Positions 11,801 to 23,643 of a stretch of 64,000 nt of DNA are shown here, one piece after another. The notes under the pieces were generated by a model, which had not been told where the DNA came from, made no database searches, and saw nothing but the letters and a program-made list of their open reading frames with translations. Source of the stretch: Corynespora cassiicola (taxonomy: Eukaryota > Ascomycota > Dothideomycetes > Pleosporales > Corynesporascaceae); contig JAEUWY010000001.1 of the NCBI GenBank assembly GCA_022059125.1, forward strand, positions 3,286,001 through 3,350,000. The letters are read 5' to 3'. The position numbers and the translations under genes were made by a program. Numbering within the stretch: the first letter of the stretch is position 1; each line of letters starts with the position of its first letter.

Positions 11801-14791
11801 GGCAGGGGTCAGGGGCGGCAACGCAGGATGTCGGGGGCACGTTGCGCAAGCGAGTGCTCAAGGCACGGCCTGATGGCGCGGCTAGTCAGCCTCCAAAGTC
11901 TGGGTGACCATCACGGTACCGCGTGGCATACCTGAGGCAAAGCTGTCACCGCCATCCCGAAAATAGGTGCTTACGGACCACAGTCCTATGGCACTCGTAA
12001 GGGCACCAAGCAGCACGTAGGTCAGACGGAAAAGGCAAGTCTTTGCTCTTGAGCTCCGATCCCGACGTGATCATGGCTGCAATGCATGGGTGTCACGATC
12101 GTGAATAGTGAGCGAGCATTATATCGTGCATTGCAGGCAATCCGGACCTTTGAAAGAAGATATTTTCACGGTTCTCGAGAGATTGGATGCCCTAATACTC
12201 AGGTCGCTCCGGCCGAAATCACATCTACGGGTGCGGCACTTCGCTTCATCCTTCCAATTAAATCATTGGGCTGGTGCCTCTCAGCATTCCCCATCTGGTC
12301 TGGTCCTGGTTGGCGCATGTTGCCATGTATTTGATGCCTGTGAAGCGACAGACAGGAATATGAGATGACCTGGGCATTATAAATCACACCCCGTTGCTCT
12401 ACTCTCTGAAATTTGAGGGGAGATTTAGCTTCAACTGGGGAAAGGCATCCACCAGCCGGGCAGCTAAGTACGAAAGAGCGGGGGCCTTGTTTGCTGTGCC
12501 GCATACCAAGAACTCTCGGGCGCCACTTTTGCGGGGCCTGAGGAGACCCCTCATTCTTTCGCGCCGTTGAAGGATTTCGGAAACAACGTGCCAGAAGGTC
12601 ATTCAGATGACTCTAGTAATGGTTCGAGTCTTCTACGGCACGGAAAGCAGTCTTGCTCCGCCTTTTGGTTTGTGTCGAAATCACGGCTACTTGAGCTTGT
12701 GGAATGAATTTGCAAAACAACCGGGATGGCACAGTATGCCCTTGTGGAGATGACGTTGAAGATAAGAGATCCGTAAAAGTGATTGAGATCTAAAAGCCCT
12801 ACAAACATTCGAGATGAAGTACATACGCGCTATCGCTCTCGGGGACGCAAGTGCAGATGCTTTGCATACCGAGTCTTGGAAAACGTGTCAACCATGGTAC
12901 ATAGTTCAATTTCGGCAATTTATCGCCCTAAAATCGATCCTGTAGCCTTACTTGGCCAATATGCTTGCTTGAGATACCCCACGCCAATACGCAAGTTGCC
13001 GACATCCATGGCTGACTAGCTATATATCCATCACATTACCATGATCCGACCATTTTCCTTTTGCAATTCCATGGCGTCCGGCTTTCCACTGGCTTGGCCT
13101 ATGTGTCAACTAGACTGACTTGTCTCGTACCAAGATTTGTGAAAAAAAAAAATCATCATGCAGTACCTATACAGGATGAGATTTATGGTTTGGAGGTGGA
13201 ATGAATATAACTGAATCGTAGAATGCTTCATGCATCATCTCCTGAAGCTTATGGCTGGATCATTTGGAGCCAATGTGTTTGCCCCAAGCTCATGAATAGT
13301 TGGGCATTAATTCGCTTCGATAAGGACATAGCAACTATAAGCGACGCAGCCGCGTGGCAATGGTGCATTTTGTGTGGGAAAAAGTGCCTCGTCACTTCAC
13401 TCCCCTAACGGCTGAACCACGACGCTGGAAACCCCTTCACGTGATAGAGCATTGTCGCGAACATCCCGTGGCCAATGATGATCATCATAAAGATGTTCAG
13501 TTTCGCACAAGTTCCCGTTCCAAGCATGAGAATCGACTGAAGCCACATTGGCGCGAAACTCGTCCCATGGGTATTGCATGCCTTGGTGGCCTCGTGGTCT
13601 CTTGACGGCATACAGTTGATGAAAAGAATGGCTTGATCGAGCTAACAGCACCCATTCAATCTGGGACATTAGCTTCCAATCGGGTACGTTTGCTACAGAC
13701 GCGCATGCAGTTCTAACTTCTCGGAGGTCCTGTCCGCTAGATATCTGCCAATCAAATGCCTTCAAATGGCGGCTTTGGCTCATAATCGGTGTGCGCCTGT
13801 GCAGCTCTCCAGGCGCATATCGCGTGTCTGATCTAACAAGCTCCATCATATGGACCTGACTAATTCGTACTGGTCTTCCCTGAGTTGTCGTAATTCTGAT
13901 CGCCGCCTGTGCTGCACGAAAAACCACGCGCGGCTGGCGGCTGCCAGTCAAACGGGCATTTTTAGACCCGGGTTTATTCCCATTTCGGCCTCATAGAGGC
14001 GGCAGGTCTGAAAATGGATCCTGATCATGCGCGGGGTAGTGTATCCCAATTTTCTCGACGGAGTATTCCGGTATTTTTGCCTTTGGGCGGGGCCTGTCCA
14101 AACTGAACGGGATGTCTCGTCTTCACATTGTGACTCGGCCCATGCGTTTCTAGAGCAGAGTGATGGCGTGAATCTGGACTATTGCGAAGCCACTAGAAAG
14201 GGTCATTCTAAAAGTGGTGCCGTGGAAGGTGTTGGCATGAGCCTGTCCCGCACCACAACTGTTTAGAGACAAAACCAGCTTCTGATCAAACATGTGCTCG
14301 CGAGCATTCTTTCTGTAATTCATGATATTCCAGAATCTTTGCCTTGTACTCAAAGCCCTATGACATTATGCGCTTTGGATTGTCTCAAGTTCTTACCACT
14401 CGCGGGGGCCCCTTTCGCTACTGTGGTTCTCTAAGGCTGGGTCATTGCGCCTAGGCTTGTCAGACCTCCAACTACGAACCCAGCTGTGCCGCAAGTCCTT
14501 TTTAATACCAGAGGCTCGGGAGCCAGATCGTTCTCTTTTTGGCTCACTTGATCAGGGGTCAACGAATCCCTCATTCCTCCATCCTTGCATGTTTACCTCG
14601 TGGCTGCGCCCCGGCGGCTGCACTAGCACTCACAGGGTCGTGTTAACATCTATACAAATGACCCCAGTGTCTCCACTGTTCTATCATCATCATCTCATTG
14701 AATTATCTCTCTTCAGAACTACTGTTTGTTTGTGGACCAACTACACGGCGACACTTGTTGCTCTGCATCTTTACCGTCCTCCTGCTACGCC
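8801..14791. other. AT-richer gene-poor stretch, no supported gene
   Basis: Base composition shifts to AT-rich near 8.8 kb, and between 8.8 and 10 kb stops are frequent in all frames. Short open segments lie on the minus strand at 9950-10321 and 10380-10670, at 10964-11360, and at 13397-13951. Each lacks a recognisable domain and I could not link any of them into a gene with consistent splice phases. Some may be remnants of degraded genes or transposons. The last few hundred bases probably carry the promoter of the C2H2 gene. Confidence 0.5.
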
Positions 14792-15922
14792 ATGTCTGCA
14801 CCAACATCTTCACCAGAGTCAAACTTGGTTCCCATTTTTGTGGATCGTGCAAACGCCATCGACCCGCAGTTGGCATTATCATATGGTCAAAACAGTGGTG
14901 TTAACCACTGGCAGTCCCAGCAAGCTACCTCCATGGAACCGAGAGGAGTTGTCAGCTCTCACGATACTGGAAATATAACATCCTCAGCTGTGCCAACGCC
15001 TTTATATCCCACCCTTCGATCCAGCTCGGCAGGCCCACTGCCTGATCAGTGGTTTCTCCCACAGCCGAGCGATGAAAAGTTCAGTCCAGATGGATGGATT
15101 ATGGGAGGCCCGACCTACCATAGCCCTGTTTCATCCGATATGTGTATTCCATCGCCGCAAACTCCTGTATATTTCAAGCCAGAGCCCAGCGACGAGTGCT
15201 GGGGGTCATCGATGGCTGGTTTGGGCTCCAGTCCGTACTACTCGACCACTGTAAAACCTGAACTTGCCCTCCTTTCACAGGAATGGGAGGACGGATCCTC
15301 TACCCCAAGCTCCATTGCTTCTGGAGTTCTCGATCCCGGAAGCCCTGCTTCATCATTCTCTGAACTTTCGGGTGGGGAGGACTTGACCCTGGGGATATCC
15401 AGCCCCGAGTTCTTCGATGCTCAGGCTCTGCATGAATATCCCTATACTCGCTACCAAACCCCGATGCTTGGACCGTCTACTTACCCCAGAGTCCGGATTT
15501 CCCGTCATCCGCGACGAAGATATAATGCAAGACTACACCAAATCGCGGGCCACATTGGACACCGTATCCCGCTCGAACATCACTTTCCACTTGAGCACTT
15601 GCAACGTACAGACAGGAAGGAATACCACTGCGACTTTGTGAGCCCAGATACTGGAGCCAGATGTGAACGATCCTTTGGTAGACCGGAGCACCTCAAGAGA
15701 CACCTTAAAACGCACTCTGGGGAAAAGCCTTTTGAGTGTCTCATATGCGACAGGCCTTTCAATCGCCGCGACAACTGCCATGACCATTATTGGACCCACG
15801 TCGAACGCCCAGGAAAGACTGGGCGTAACGGCAGGATGTCCATTGCAGGGATTGCAGAGAAAACAAAAGACCCGCGACTTGTGGAATGGCTTGAGAAAAA
15901 GATGGCCGAGAGGAAGAAGTGA
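14792..15922 (+). CDS. C2H2 zinc-finger transcription factor
   Basis: Single exon of 376 aa. I chose ATG 14792, the first true ATG in this frame. The N-terminal two thirds is Ser/Pro/acidic and looks like an activation region. Two C2H2 fingers sit near the C-terminus. Finger 1 (about residues 278-308) has an extended C-x10-C-x12-H-x3-H spacing; finger 2 (about 314-336) is C-x2-C-x12-H-x3-H. They are joined by a classic SGEKP linker, and a basic tail with [11 protein letters not shown] follows. The RPEHLKRH and [10 protein letters not shown] signatures recall the BrlA/conidiation-type fungal factors, but orthology is not shown. The gene stands alone in gene-poor DNA, so its targets cannot be inferred from context. 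Confidence 0.85.
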   Translation: MSAPTSSPESNLVPIFVDRANAIDPQLALSYGQNSGVNHWQSQQATSMEPRGVVSSHDTGNITSSAVPTPLYPTLRSSSAGPLPDQWFLPQPSDEKFSPDGWIMGGPTYHSPVSSDMCIPSPQTPVYFKPEPSDECWGSSMAGLGSSPYYSTTVKPELALLSQEWEDGSSTPSSIASGVLDPGSPASSFSELSGGEDLTLGISSPEFFDAQALHEYPYTRYQTPMLGPSTYPRVRISRHPRRRYNARLHQIAGHIGHRIPLEHHFPLEHLQRTDRKEYHCDFVSPDTGARCERSFGRPEHLKRHLKTHSGEKPFECLICDRPFNRRDNCHDHYWTHVERPGKTGRNGRMSIAGIAEKTKDPRLVEWLEKKMAERKK

Positions 15923-17391
15923 CTTGATATTCTGTCCATTCGTTTGAAACTCTGTCATTTTGTTGAATGGGTGGGCCTTTGTCTTTGCAATAGACGTATG
16001 AGATGTTTTAATGAGTTCATGATGGATTCGGCTTCTTGTCCTTACGTTTGTCTCGTTACATCGCAGCTACACAAAATCATTCTCGTATGCTTCATGTTCT
16101 TCAAATATTGTTCTTAAAACACTCGGTCAAAGTAGCCAATACTAAATGTATCATACATAAGTTAGTTCAATAAACATTCTAGCAATTAGCTATATAATGA
16201 AGAGGAACCATATCCACACAGTGAAAGTTGATTTCCCAAGTGCTAATGATGATTGTTAGGCTGTGACTGCGTACTGGTGGAGACAGACGATGGCCTGTCG
16301 ACGCTACAGCGGGTTGGTAGTCTCCCCTGGAAAGCCCCCGCCCCGTTCATCTGCTCTGATATGACTAGTACTTGTGCCACGTACCCTACACGAAAGGCCC
16401 TAAAAGTGGGAGCAGGGCTATAGCTGAGCTATACCGTCCACCAACAGACATCTATGTAACCCTTGTATTCTGTGCATGGATCACTGACATTAGCGCTTAC
16501 CTGCGATGCCTCAAGTGAATTATGTGCAGCCAATTGAATTATGCCTACTTGCGCCATGGCTTGTTTAATGGCGACCAATTGCTGTGAATACATCGTCTAG
16601 AAGACTCCAGGCAAAGAAAATTTGTCAGGCATCGCAAATCAGAAGATATAGCTGCGTCTGGGGCAGTCTATATGACAAGAATATCTAGAAATCAAGGAGG
16701 ATTTGATATCATCATGATACATGATGTCTGTGCACTTGCTCCTCGAGATGATTCTTGGAATAGTTATGCGAGCGCTCATCTCGACCTGCCAGCGATTTGA
16801 TCGTCCAAGAACTAGGCGCTACACCATGTGCTTCGCACTGTTATGAATTAACACAATCCCACAGAGGGGCCGTCAGTAGGCACGCTTGCTTACTGTTGCG
16901 ACATTTCCAGAGCCTCGGTGTAGAATCAACGGGCGGGCTGAGCCCTGACTTCGCCATCACTTCGCATGCCACATGTAATCCAAAAATAAAGACACCTTTG
17001 GATTGCAGCATCCAGTGATAAAATTGGAAACCCCAAACATTCCAATGCGACGTTGACATCAATGACCGATAAATTTTAGTAAAGAATTAATGATTGAGCA
17101 AAAACGACATTCTGAGCCACCCAGTGATGCAAATATCCTAGCCCACCAAACCAAAAGACAGTTTACCGCCACCCCTAATTCAAGGCGTCACTTTGTAAAA
17201 CATATTGAGCCTCCCATAGAATACCGACGATTGCCGCCATGCCATCCGTGAACCGTAGATGAAATACTAAAGAGATGACTGACAGAAAAACTCAAATTAC
17301 CTCCCTTCTCTTAATTTCTACGACTTGGAAAATGCTGATATTCGTAATGATGGAAAGCAATCTGTTGAAGAATGCTTTCCCGCCTATACAT
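15923..17391. other. Intergenic, AT-rich, nothing recognised
   Basis: About 1.5 kb between the C2H2 gene and the 3' end of the rhodopsin-like gene. The first part is probably 3' UTR. No RNA gene, repeat or coherent ORF was seen. Confidence 0.55.
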
Positions 17392-18330
17392 TCACGGAAA
17401 CGCAACCCACGAATCGCGATTCTTCTTCTTGTGGGCGCACAAGGTTATGAAACCAAAAGGTTGGAGGAGTGCGTTTCGGCTGGTGCCCAAACATGAAAAA
17501 AGTGAAATGTTGAGAGACAGTTGGGTTGCGAGGATGAGACCCAAAAGAGTAGAAGCCTTGTAGACTAGACATATGCGCGCGGTAGCCGGGATAAGGTTCC
17601 TACGCAGTCAGCACACAAGCGCGGGAGATGATGCGATACATGCATACAATAACCTTAGCCCAAAGCTGAATTTTATGATGCTCCGATGGTCTTCGTATGC
17701 TCTTCTGGATAGAATCACGATGACTATCAAAAGTGCGGTTTCATATCCAATGTCCAAAGCCCCAAATGACGCCCATAATCCCGACCATGCTGCTCTTTTA
17801 TTGCATCCGTTTGCCGGCGACATGTACGGATGGCAGACTGAAAGTATAGTAGAAAAGGCGAGACACAGAGAACCGACGATCGGAGCCACTGTCGGAACCA
17901 CAAAGTATAGCGACCTCAGGGAAAATATCCGACGAAGGGCGAGTATCAAGGTGAGTTTCGATAAGGCCAGCGCTATCGCGTAGAGCGCTTCAAACACAAG
18001 AACGAGCTACAACGCATCAGTATCTGCAGTGTGACCGCAACTTGCAGCTTACTTCGCTGTTCACCCGGGATTGGAACAATCCTGTCGACCGTTTTTCACG
18101 GGCTGCAGCTATGATTACAAGAACATGTGAGGCCATGCCAACCACCTATGACGCATCAGTATTTCACCGCCTGGGCATGCAATGCGGCTTACCATCCCCA
18201 CCACCAGAGAAGCGTCAAAATCCCAAAAGCGTTTGAGACACCATTTTGGATAAATGAATAACAACGCCAAAAGCCAGAGGAAAAGTAGAAGCAGAGTACT
18301 AATAGCTAAGAAAACCGCGTTGGTGAGCAT
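17392..18330 (-). CDS. Small rhodopsin/PTH11-like fungal membrane protein
   Basis: Four exons on the minus strand (18193-18330, 18053-18145, 17648-18006, 17392-17599) join with consistent phases into 265 aa. Introns 1 and 2 each carry a CTGAT branch site 8-12 nt before the acceptor. Hydrophobic helices are clear: residues about 3-27, one in exon 2 (VVGMASHVLVIIAA), then EALYAIALALSKL, VVPTVAPIVGSLC, and a GYETALLIVIVIL segment. A short basic loop ending CLKRFWDFD lies between the first two. The order resembles the fungal rhodopsin/PTH11-type integral membrane domain, where ALALSK followed by an RRIF turn is typical. The last exon is the least certain part, and the protein is short for the family, with little cytosolic tail. 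The ligand and role are unknown. Confidence 0.62.
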
Positions 18331-20738
18331 GATGCAGTGAAGGGACCATGCTGCAATATTGGTGGTGTGGAAGAAAACGTGATTCCTCGCAAAACTATAT
18401 AGGAATCGTATCGAACGTACCACATGGGAGGCTCGCCCAAGTTAGGATTAATGGGAAAATGAAACAATCCTTAATGGAGGATTAAGACATTGCGAGGGCA
18501 TTGGTGACTACTGAGAATGGGCAAAGTATCGAGAAATGCTTACACAAGGCTAGACATCCTTCGATTTTCATGACTTGCTATCCCAGCCAGGATTGATTCC
18601 TGTCGGTGTTGTCGGCACGCAGTGTATCGGCGAGGAAGATTTAATCGCCCGTTGCGGCGGAGATTTCGGGCAACCAATCATGCCCAAAAACTAAGCGCCT
18701 GCTACGTCGTCTATACGCCCACGACCCGGCATTCGGGGTTCTAGCGCTCCTTTCTCGCCTGCAACAGCATGCATAAGGATGGCACTGTTCTAGTGACGCA
18801 CGCTTTTGCAAATACCGCGAGTCTAGGCTGGTCAAGCGAACTGTGCCACATCGGAGTCGACAACCGCCGGAGACTGCCAAGGCGGAGTCCCTATCACTTC
18901 CCCGTATACATGGCTCGAGGTTGCGAACAAGCTATCCAAAGCACCTGCTCGCCTTTTTAACGCCACAACCCCGCAGCTGAGAGCGCCCCAGATCTAGGGA
19001 ACGGCTTCATACGATTAGCACCTAAGCCCATATAGGCAAATGCTGTTGTCTACTTGGGCTGGTATCCACCCAGCTTTTGGGGATTGTGAGGCGTGAAGAG
19101 GAGGCATTAGGTCAGCACCGTACGAAGACGGGAGTCTTATGAGCATACGATGCTTGCTGGATCATACAGTTTCGCATCTGGGCTTTCATTGAGTGCCCTT
19201 TCGACAAAGCCATCGTACTTTTGATATCGATCTACTCTGCACGCGAAACACCGGCAGGACTTTGCTATTCCGTGGTCTCATTATCAAAGTTTGAGAGTAA
19301 ACATTTTTTCCTAGGTGGAAAAAAATCCTGTAGCCCTATATGAAACGAGGTTCAGGAACAATACAGCTTTGCATATCGTAGAACCGCTTTCCTTTCTTTC
19401 AAGGTCAACTACGAGACGAATAGCCGAGTGGTTGAATATAACCAATATGCGTTGGGAAAAAGGCCATTGAGAAGACACAATCAGTTTTCGAATTTTTCCC
19501 AAATGGCGATTTTGGGGTTCTATTGGCGGCATACATTGGGTTTTGGATGATTATAATATCGAGAATGCGACTCAACTGCTGAGCGGACTTCAATTTAGAG
19601 CCATCTGAGTCTTAAAAGTTTAAACTAGAGACTTTTTCCACCCGAAAAATCTGGAAGAGCCCTATAATCGTGAGAATCTCAATATGGAAAGGAGGAACGC
19701 CTGAAAGTCATTGTGACAGTGAGTTACCGTCGGTCGTTCCCATTTACCAAGACCACCCATTACCTAATGCCTCTATTGTCATTCGACTAATGGTACCATA
19801 TTATTCGTTCGATATAACAGGTTCTGATGGAACTTCCCATCCTTTGGCAAGAATAGCTCAACGTAAAATGGCAACTCCCGCGTCCTTCCCCTCGGATCAA
19901 CAAACTCGCAGCTTAGTCTCTTTTCGAGGCTGACGAAAGCTCGACAGGATATCAATCTAGGATATGCCAATAGTGTTTGAAGATCCCATAATTTTGCATC
20001 AGAGGCCAATGAAAGCCAAAATACGTTCTCCTCTTTGGTCCACACGTCCATTAATGGCTCGACATGAAGATGTCCAAAAGTCAACAGTCGGACCGAATAC
20101 TTGTAGTAAGCGACAGGGCAGGACCGAGTCCAAAAAGAGGCATCTGGCAAGGGTATTGATGCGCTTGCATACATGCGGCCGAATCATCGACTTACACAAC
20201 ACCCTTATTTTCACTTGTGCTGAGAGATCTACATATAAGGTTCGGAGAAAAGGGTCCTCCCAGATCCCAGAACCAACCTAATTGAGATCAGGAACACTCA
20301 AGTGCACTCAATTCCAACCTTTAGCGCTAGATTCATAGACATGTTCATGACCACCCGCTGCATTAGTCAGATTCTCGATGCTCAAGACATCTACGGGAGA
20401 AAGTTCATGCAATTCATCTCGCAGCATCAAGAAAGCATAGTTAATGCTGCAAGAAAGTTTATCGGCTCTCCACGTTACCAAAGCTCAAAAGTGGGTCTAG
20501 TCAGATACGCAAGAAAAAGGAACATAGATCCATGGCCCCGCAATCCGTTGGATTGCCACGTGAATCTCAACTATTGGGGGACTGACTAAAGCTTGTATGA
20601 TGGTGCCTACGGACGATATGAATATAAGTATGTATAAGTCGAAGCTTTGAGACGTTTCAGTGTTTATATATCAGACAATCGAATGCTCTCTCATTTCTTC
20701 ATATCCCAATACAAGCACATTTTGCTATAGAGAACGAC
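18331..20738. other. Intergenic, with two unassigned open segments
   Basis: No supported gene. Two stretches look less random than the rest: a 131-codon minus ORF at 19779-20174 whose translation reads like an internal protein segment (SLEKRLSCEFVDPRGR), and a 95-codon plus ORF at 20302-20589. Neither has a domain I recognise or extendable exons. The last 100 bases hold the promoter and leader of the hydrolase. Confidence 0.45.
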
Positions 20739-21689
20739 ATGACGCACGACTTCTCCAAGGCCATTTCCGTTAAAGGTGCTTCGTTTGATCTTAGAGTCAA
20801 AGGCTCCGGTCCATGGCTAGTCCTCCTTCCCGGTGCTCCTGGAGACAAGAGAGAGTTCGAAGCCGTACAAGAGACTCTGGAAAAGTCATTTTCCGTCGTA
20901 ACCCTCAACATGCCTGGAATGAGGGCAGGTGGGGTGCCCACAGGTCTAACTCCCGAATGGAAGGACCTCACTGCACCCAAGGTAGCCAGCCAGGTTGTAT
21001 CGGCGGTTGAGGCGTATGGAGTCCGGTGGGCTACCTACTTTGGCAGTGGCTCAGGTGGTGCCGTCGCCCTTACCATTGCCCAGAAACACCCCAACAGGGT
21101 GCGGAACGTTATCGTGCACGAGATCACCACCAAGAAAGAAGACTTCTACTACAGTCTCCGTACCTCTGACGACAAGAAGATCATAGATACTGTTGCAGCT
21201 GCCATCGAACCTCAGCTTGCTGGTATCGGGAAAGCCACTAAAGAGTATATCCGTCCATTCTATGCGAGCTGGGTCAAGGGGTACGCTTCCACGTTCCCGC
21301 AAACGTTGTCCCTAGGGAAAGAGGACCTGAAGGATAAACCGATATTTTGGTCCGCGGGCAAGGATACGCCATGGGTCGACATTCAAGATATGAAGAAGGC
21401 CGCCGAGGACGCCGGATTCAAGTTGGAAACGCTGCCTGGAAAGTCGTTTCCCCATGTGGCTACTGACACGAAGGCCTTTGTGGACTACATAGTCGAAAAG
21501 GCAGCCATGCACTCAAGCAAACCTCCCCTGTCAATGTTCGACCCGCAACAAGTGTCAAACTGGGAACGTGAGCTCAAAATGCTCGAATCCAGAGCCAGCT
21601 ACTTCAAAGAGGACGATACTTCTGAGGATGCAGTCAAGGCGCGCAAGGCCCATGAGGACCTCAAAGAGAGGGGCCCGCTATATATATAA
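20739..21689 (+). CDS. Alpha/beta hydrolase
   Basis: Single exon of 316 aa with no signal peptide, so probably cytosolic. After the N-terminal strands comes the oxyanion-type LLPGAPG turn (about residues 29-35), then the nucleophile elbow G-S-G-S-G with Ser105, a likely acid Asp209 in SAGKDTPW, and a likely His239 in SFPHVA. Order and spacing fit the alpha/beta-hydrolase catalytic triad. The cap region (about 130-200) is helical. The last 60 residues are charged and extend past the core fold. The substrate is not deducible. It converges on the dehydrogenase gene 287 bp away; a shared metabolic role is possible but only inferred. Confidence 0.88.
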   Translation: MTHDFSKAISVKGASFDLRVKGSGPWLVLLPGAPGDKREFEAVQETLEKSFSVVTLNMPGMRAGGVPTGLTPEWKDLTAPKVASQVVSAVEAYGVRWATYFGSGSGGAVALTIAQKHPNRVRNVIVHEITTKKEDFYYSLRTSDDKKIIDTVAAAIEPQLAGIGKATKEYIRPFYASWVKGYASTFPQTLSLGKEDLKDKPIFWSAGKDTPWVDIQDMKKAAEDAGFKLETLPGKSFPHVATDTKAFVDYIVEKAAMHSSKPPLSMFDPQQVSNWERELKMLESRASYFKEDDTSEDAVKARKAHEDLKERGPLYI

Positions 21690-21976
21690 GGTAAACAATG
21701 AAAATTTTCTAGATTATAGATAGTAATCTATATTGTGTCTTTTTGCATTTTCTTCACTTAGCTATGATGTAGTAACTTCTTATCTCTTGGGAACTCGTGG
21801 AACTCGATTCCGCCCTTGAAGCAGCCTATACAGCGCCCTTGGCGTTTTATCAACTCTGAAAGGGGTTAAAGTAGAGAGATCTATGGAGATATTGTTGATA
21901 AGGGAAAGTGGTAATAATTGAGTGCAAGAGAATCTAGGTGCTTAACTTGAGTGGAAAATATGCGCTCTCACATCCG

Positions 21977-23080
21977 TCACTGATTCTTGTCCTTGCCATA
22001 CCAAGCAACCGTTTTATATAGACCATTATCCAAGCTATAGGGCGGAACATACCCCAGCCTCGCCCTTGCCTTATCAATATTCATGGTGTGAGTGAAAAAC
22101 GTATACTTCACACTCGCAACGGATATCTTCGATTCTTTTGTCCCAAAAGAAAAGAGCCAAACCAACCACTCAGATAAAAAGGCCACGATGAGTCCTACAA
22201 GTGGAGGAATCGACAAGACTTCGTCGTGAGAAATTGGTGAACCGAGAAGATTCGAGGTTTTCACCGCGAGGTCCCAAAATGGGATAGGCTCCCCGTTGGT
22301 GATGTTGAAGACCTCCCCCTCAATACGTTCCGCGGCTGGAAGGGGGGCTTTGTCGTGGGCTGCCAATAAGGCACGAGCAGCAAGGATGTGGGCATGAGCA
22401 GCATTGCCGACATAGATAAAATCGAAAAGATTCTGACCTTTGCCAAAACGGTACTTTGCTTGCCCATTATTGACAACGTCCACAATATTCTGGAAGAAGT
22501 GCGGATCATCAGGCCCAAATGTTGTGCATGGGCGGAGCGCGCAAGTCAACATGCCACTGGAGTTTTTTCGATTGGCCAAAAGTACTTCCTCTTCCGAGAC
22601 GCCCTTAGAACGGGAGTATCCCCGCGACTGCTTGGAGACATCAAGCCTCTCCAGTTCTTTCACATTCCTCAACTCCGCCACGCCATCATAGCCAACAGAA
22701 GCAGTGGAAACGAGAACCAAAGCATGCACACTCCCGATGCGATCGGCAGCGGCAAGCAGATTACGAGTGCCTTGGACATTGACTCGCCAATGGAGAGCGT
22801 GATTCTGGTTCATTGATGGCGGGCAGGCCGTGTGGAAAATAACTCGTGGCGGGGGCTTCATGGCGGCGAAGGCGGCGTCGATTGCAATTGGATCCGCAAT
22901 ATCGCCGGCGAGGTAAGTTGTGGACTCATGACGGCGTGATGGACGATCGGTATCGATGTCAAATGCATAGACCTTGCAGCCGGGTTGGGCCTCTAATACA
23001 GCCGCGACGATGTTGTGACCGTAGAATCCACAACCCCCAGTGACGAGGACCGATCCAAAGGTTTGGTCCGAATTGGCCAT
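21977..23080 (-). CDS. 3-beta-HSD/sterol-4-carboxylate dehydrogenase family protein
   Basis: Single exon of 367 aa from ATG 23080; an in-frame ATG at 23188 would add 36 low-complexity residues and is less likely. It is an extended short-chain dehydrogenase: Rossmann motif TGGCGFYG (residues 14-21), the NVQGT segment at about 101, a catalytic Ser in LVLVSTAS and Tyr155-x3-Lys159 (YSRSK). The LRPCTTFGPDD and later VGNAAHAHILA stretches match the 3-beta-HSD/ERG26 family that oxidises a 3-beta-hydroxyl with NAD(P). A hydrophobic segment (PPLVGLIVAFLSEWLVWLF) near residues 290-310 suggests ER-membrane attachment as in ERG26. Its place outside the housekeeping blocks suggests a paralogue rather than the essential sterol enzyme; that is inference. 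Confidence 0.82.
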   Translation of the reverse strand: MANSDQTFGSVLVTGGCGFYGHNIVAAVLEAQPGCKVYAFDIDTDRPSRRHESTTYLAGDIADPIAIDAAFAAMKPPPRVIFHTACPPSMNQNHALHWRVNVQGTRNLLAAADRIGSVHALVLVSTASVGYDGVAELRNVKELERLDVSKQSRGYSRSKGVSEEEVLLANRKNSSGMLTCALRPCTTFGPDDPHFFQNIVDVVNNGQAKYRFGKGQNLFDFIYVGNAAHAHILAARALLAAHDKAPLPAAERIEGEVFNITNGEPIPFWDLAVKTSNLLGSPISHDEVLSIPPLVGLIVAFLSEWLVWLFSFGTKESKISVASVKYTFFTHTMNIDKARARLGYVPPYSLDNGLYKTVAWYGKDKNQ

Positions 23081-23643
23081 GAGTGTCGATGTAGATTGAT
23101 ATCTTTGTGATAGAATTGGGTTTTGCGAATGTAAGGGGGGAGAGTCTGTGCAAATGAGATGAGACGGCGACGATGCAGACCCTGACAACTGCTAAGGATG
23201 CGCCAAGGCGTCAGCGCCGCGACTGTGCCACACATTTGCAGGAACGGCATTCGGCGACGACAACATTCAGAAAGACTTTTGAGGCTATTTTTCCTGGTTT
23301 TCATCCCAAGTGTTCGATAACCATATGGCTGGTCAGATCAACAGAGTGTACGGGAGATTCGATACCTTGACCCAGTACCGGTGGTATCTTTGTGTATTAA
23401 GGATATATGAAGCCCGTTTTTGTGCATGATTTATGTACCATATTTTTGCAGTACTTACTTGATTGAGAGAAGAGCACTAGAAGATCGCGATCGTATCGGT
23501 GACGCCCAAAGACTGGTGTTCGGAGTACGAACCATGAAAAATGAATTCCTCCTGAGGCAAGACGCGCACCAAAGATAAACCACACATATGTGGTCCACAA
23601 AAGGGTGTCCCATCTCTATCTAATAGTCACTCTAATAGTGGTT
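23081..23643. other. Intergenic
   Basis: This stretch lies between the dehydrogenase start and the 3' end of the DPP III pseudogene. It should hold the dehydrogenase promoter. No other feature was seen. Confidence 0.55.

Noticed and set aside
13397..13951. 184-codon minus ORF
   Set aside because: No recognised motif, and a different overlapping frame on the same strand contains a more hydrophobic stretch; could not be linked to exons. Left as unresolved rather than a gene.
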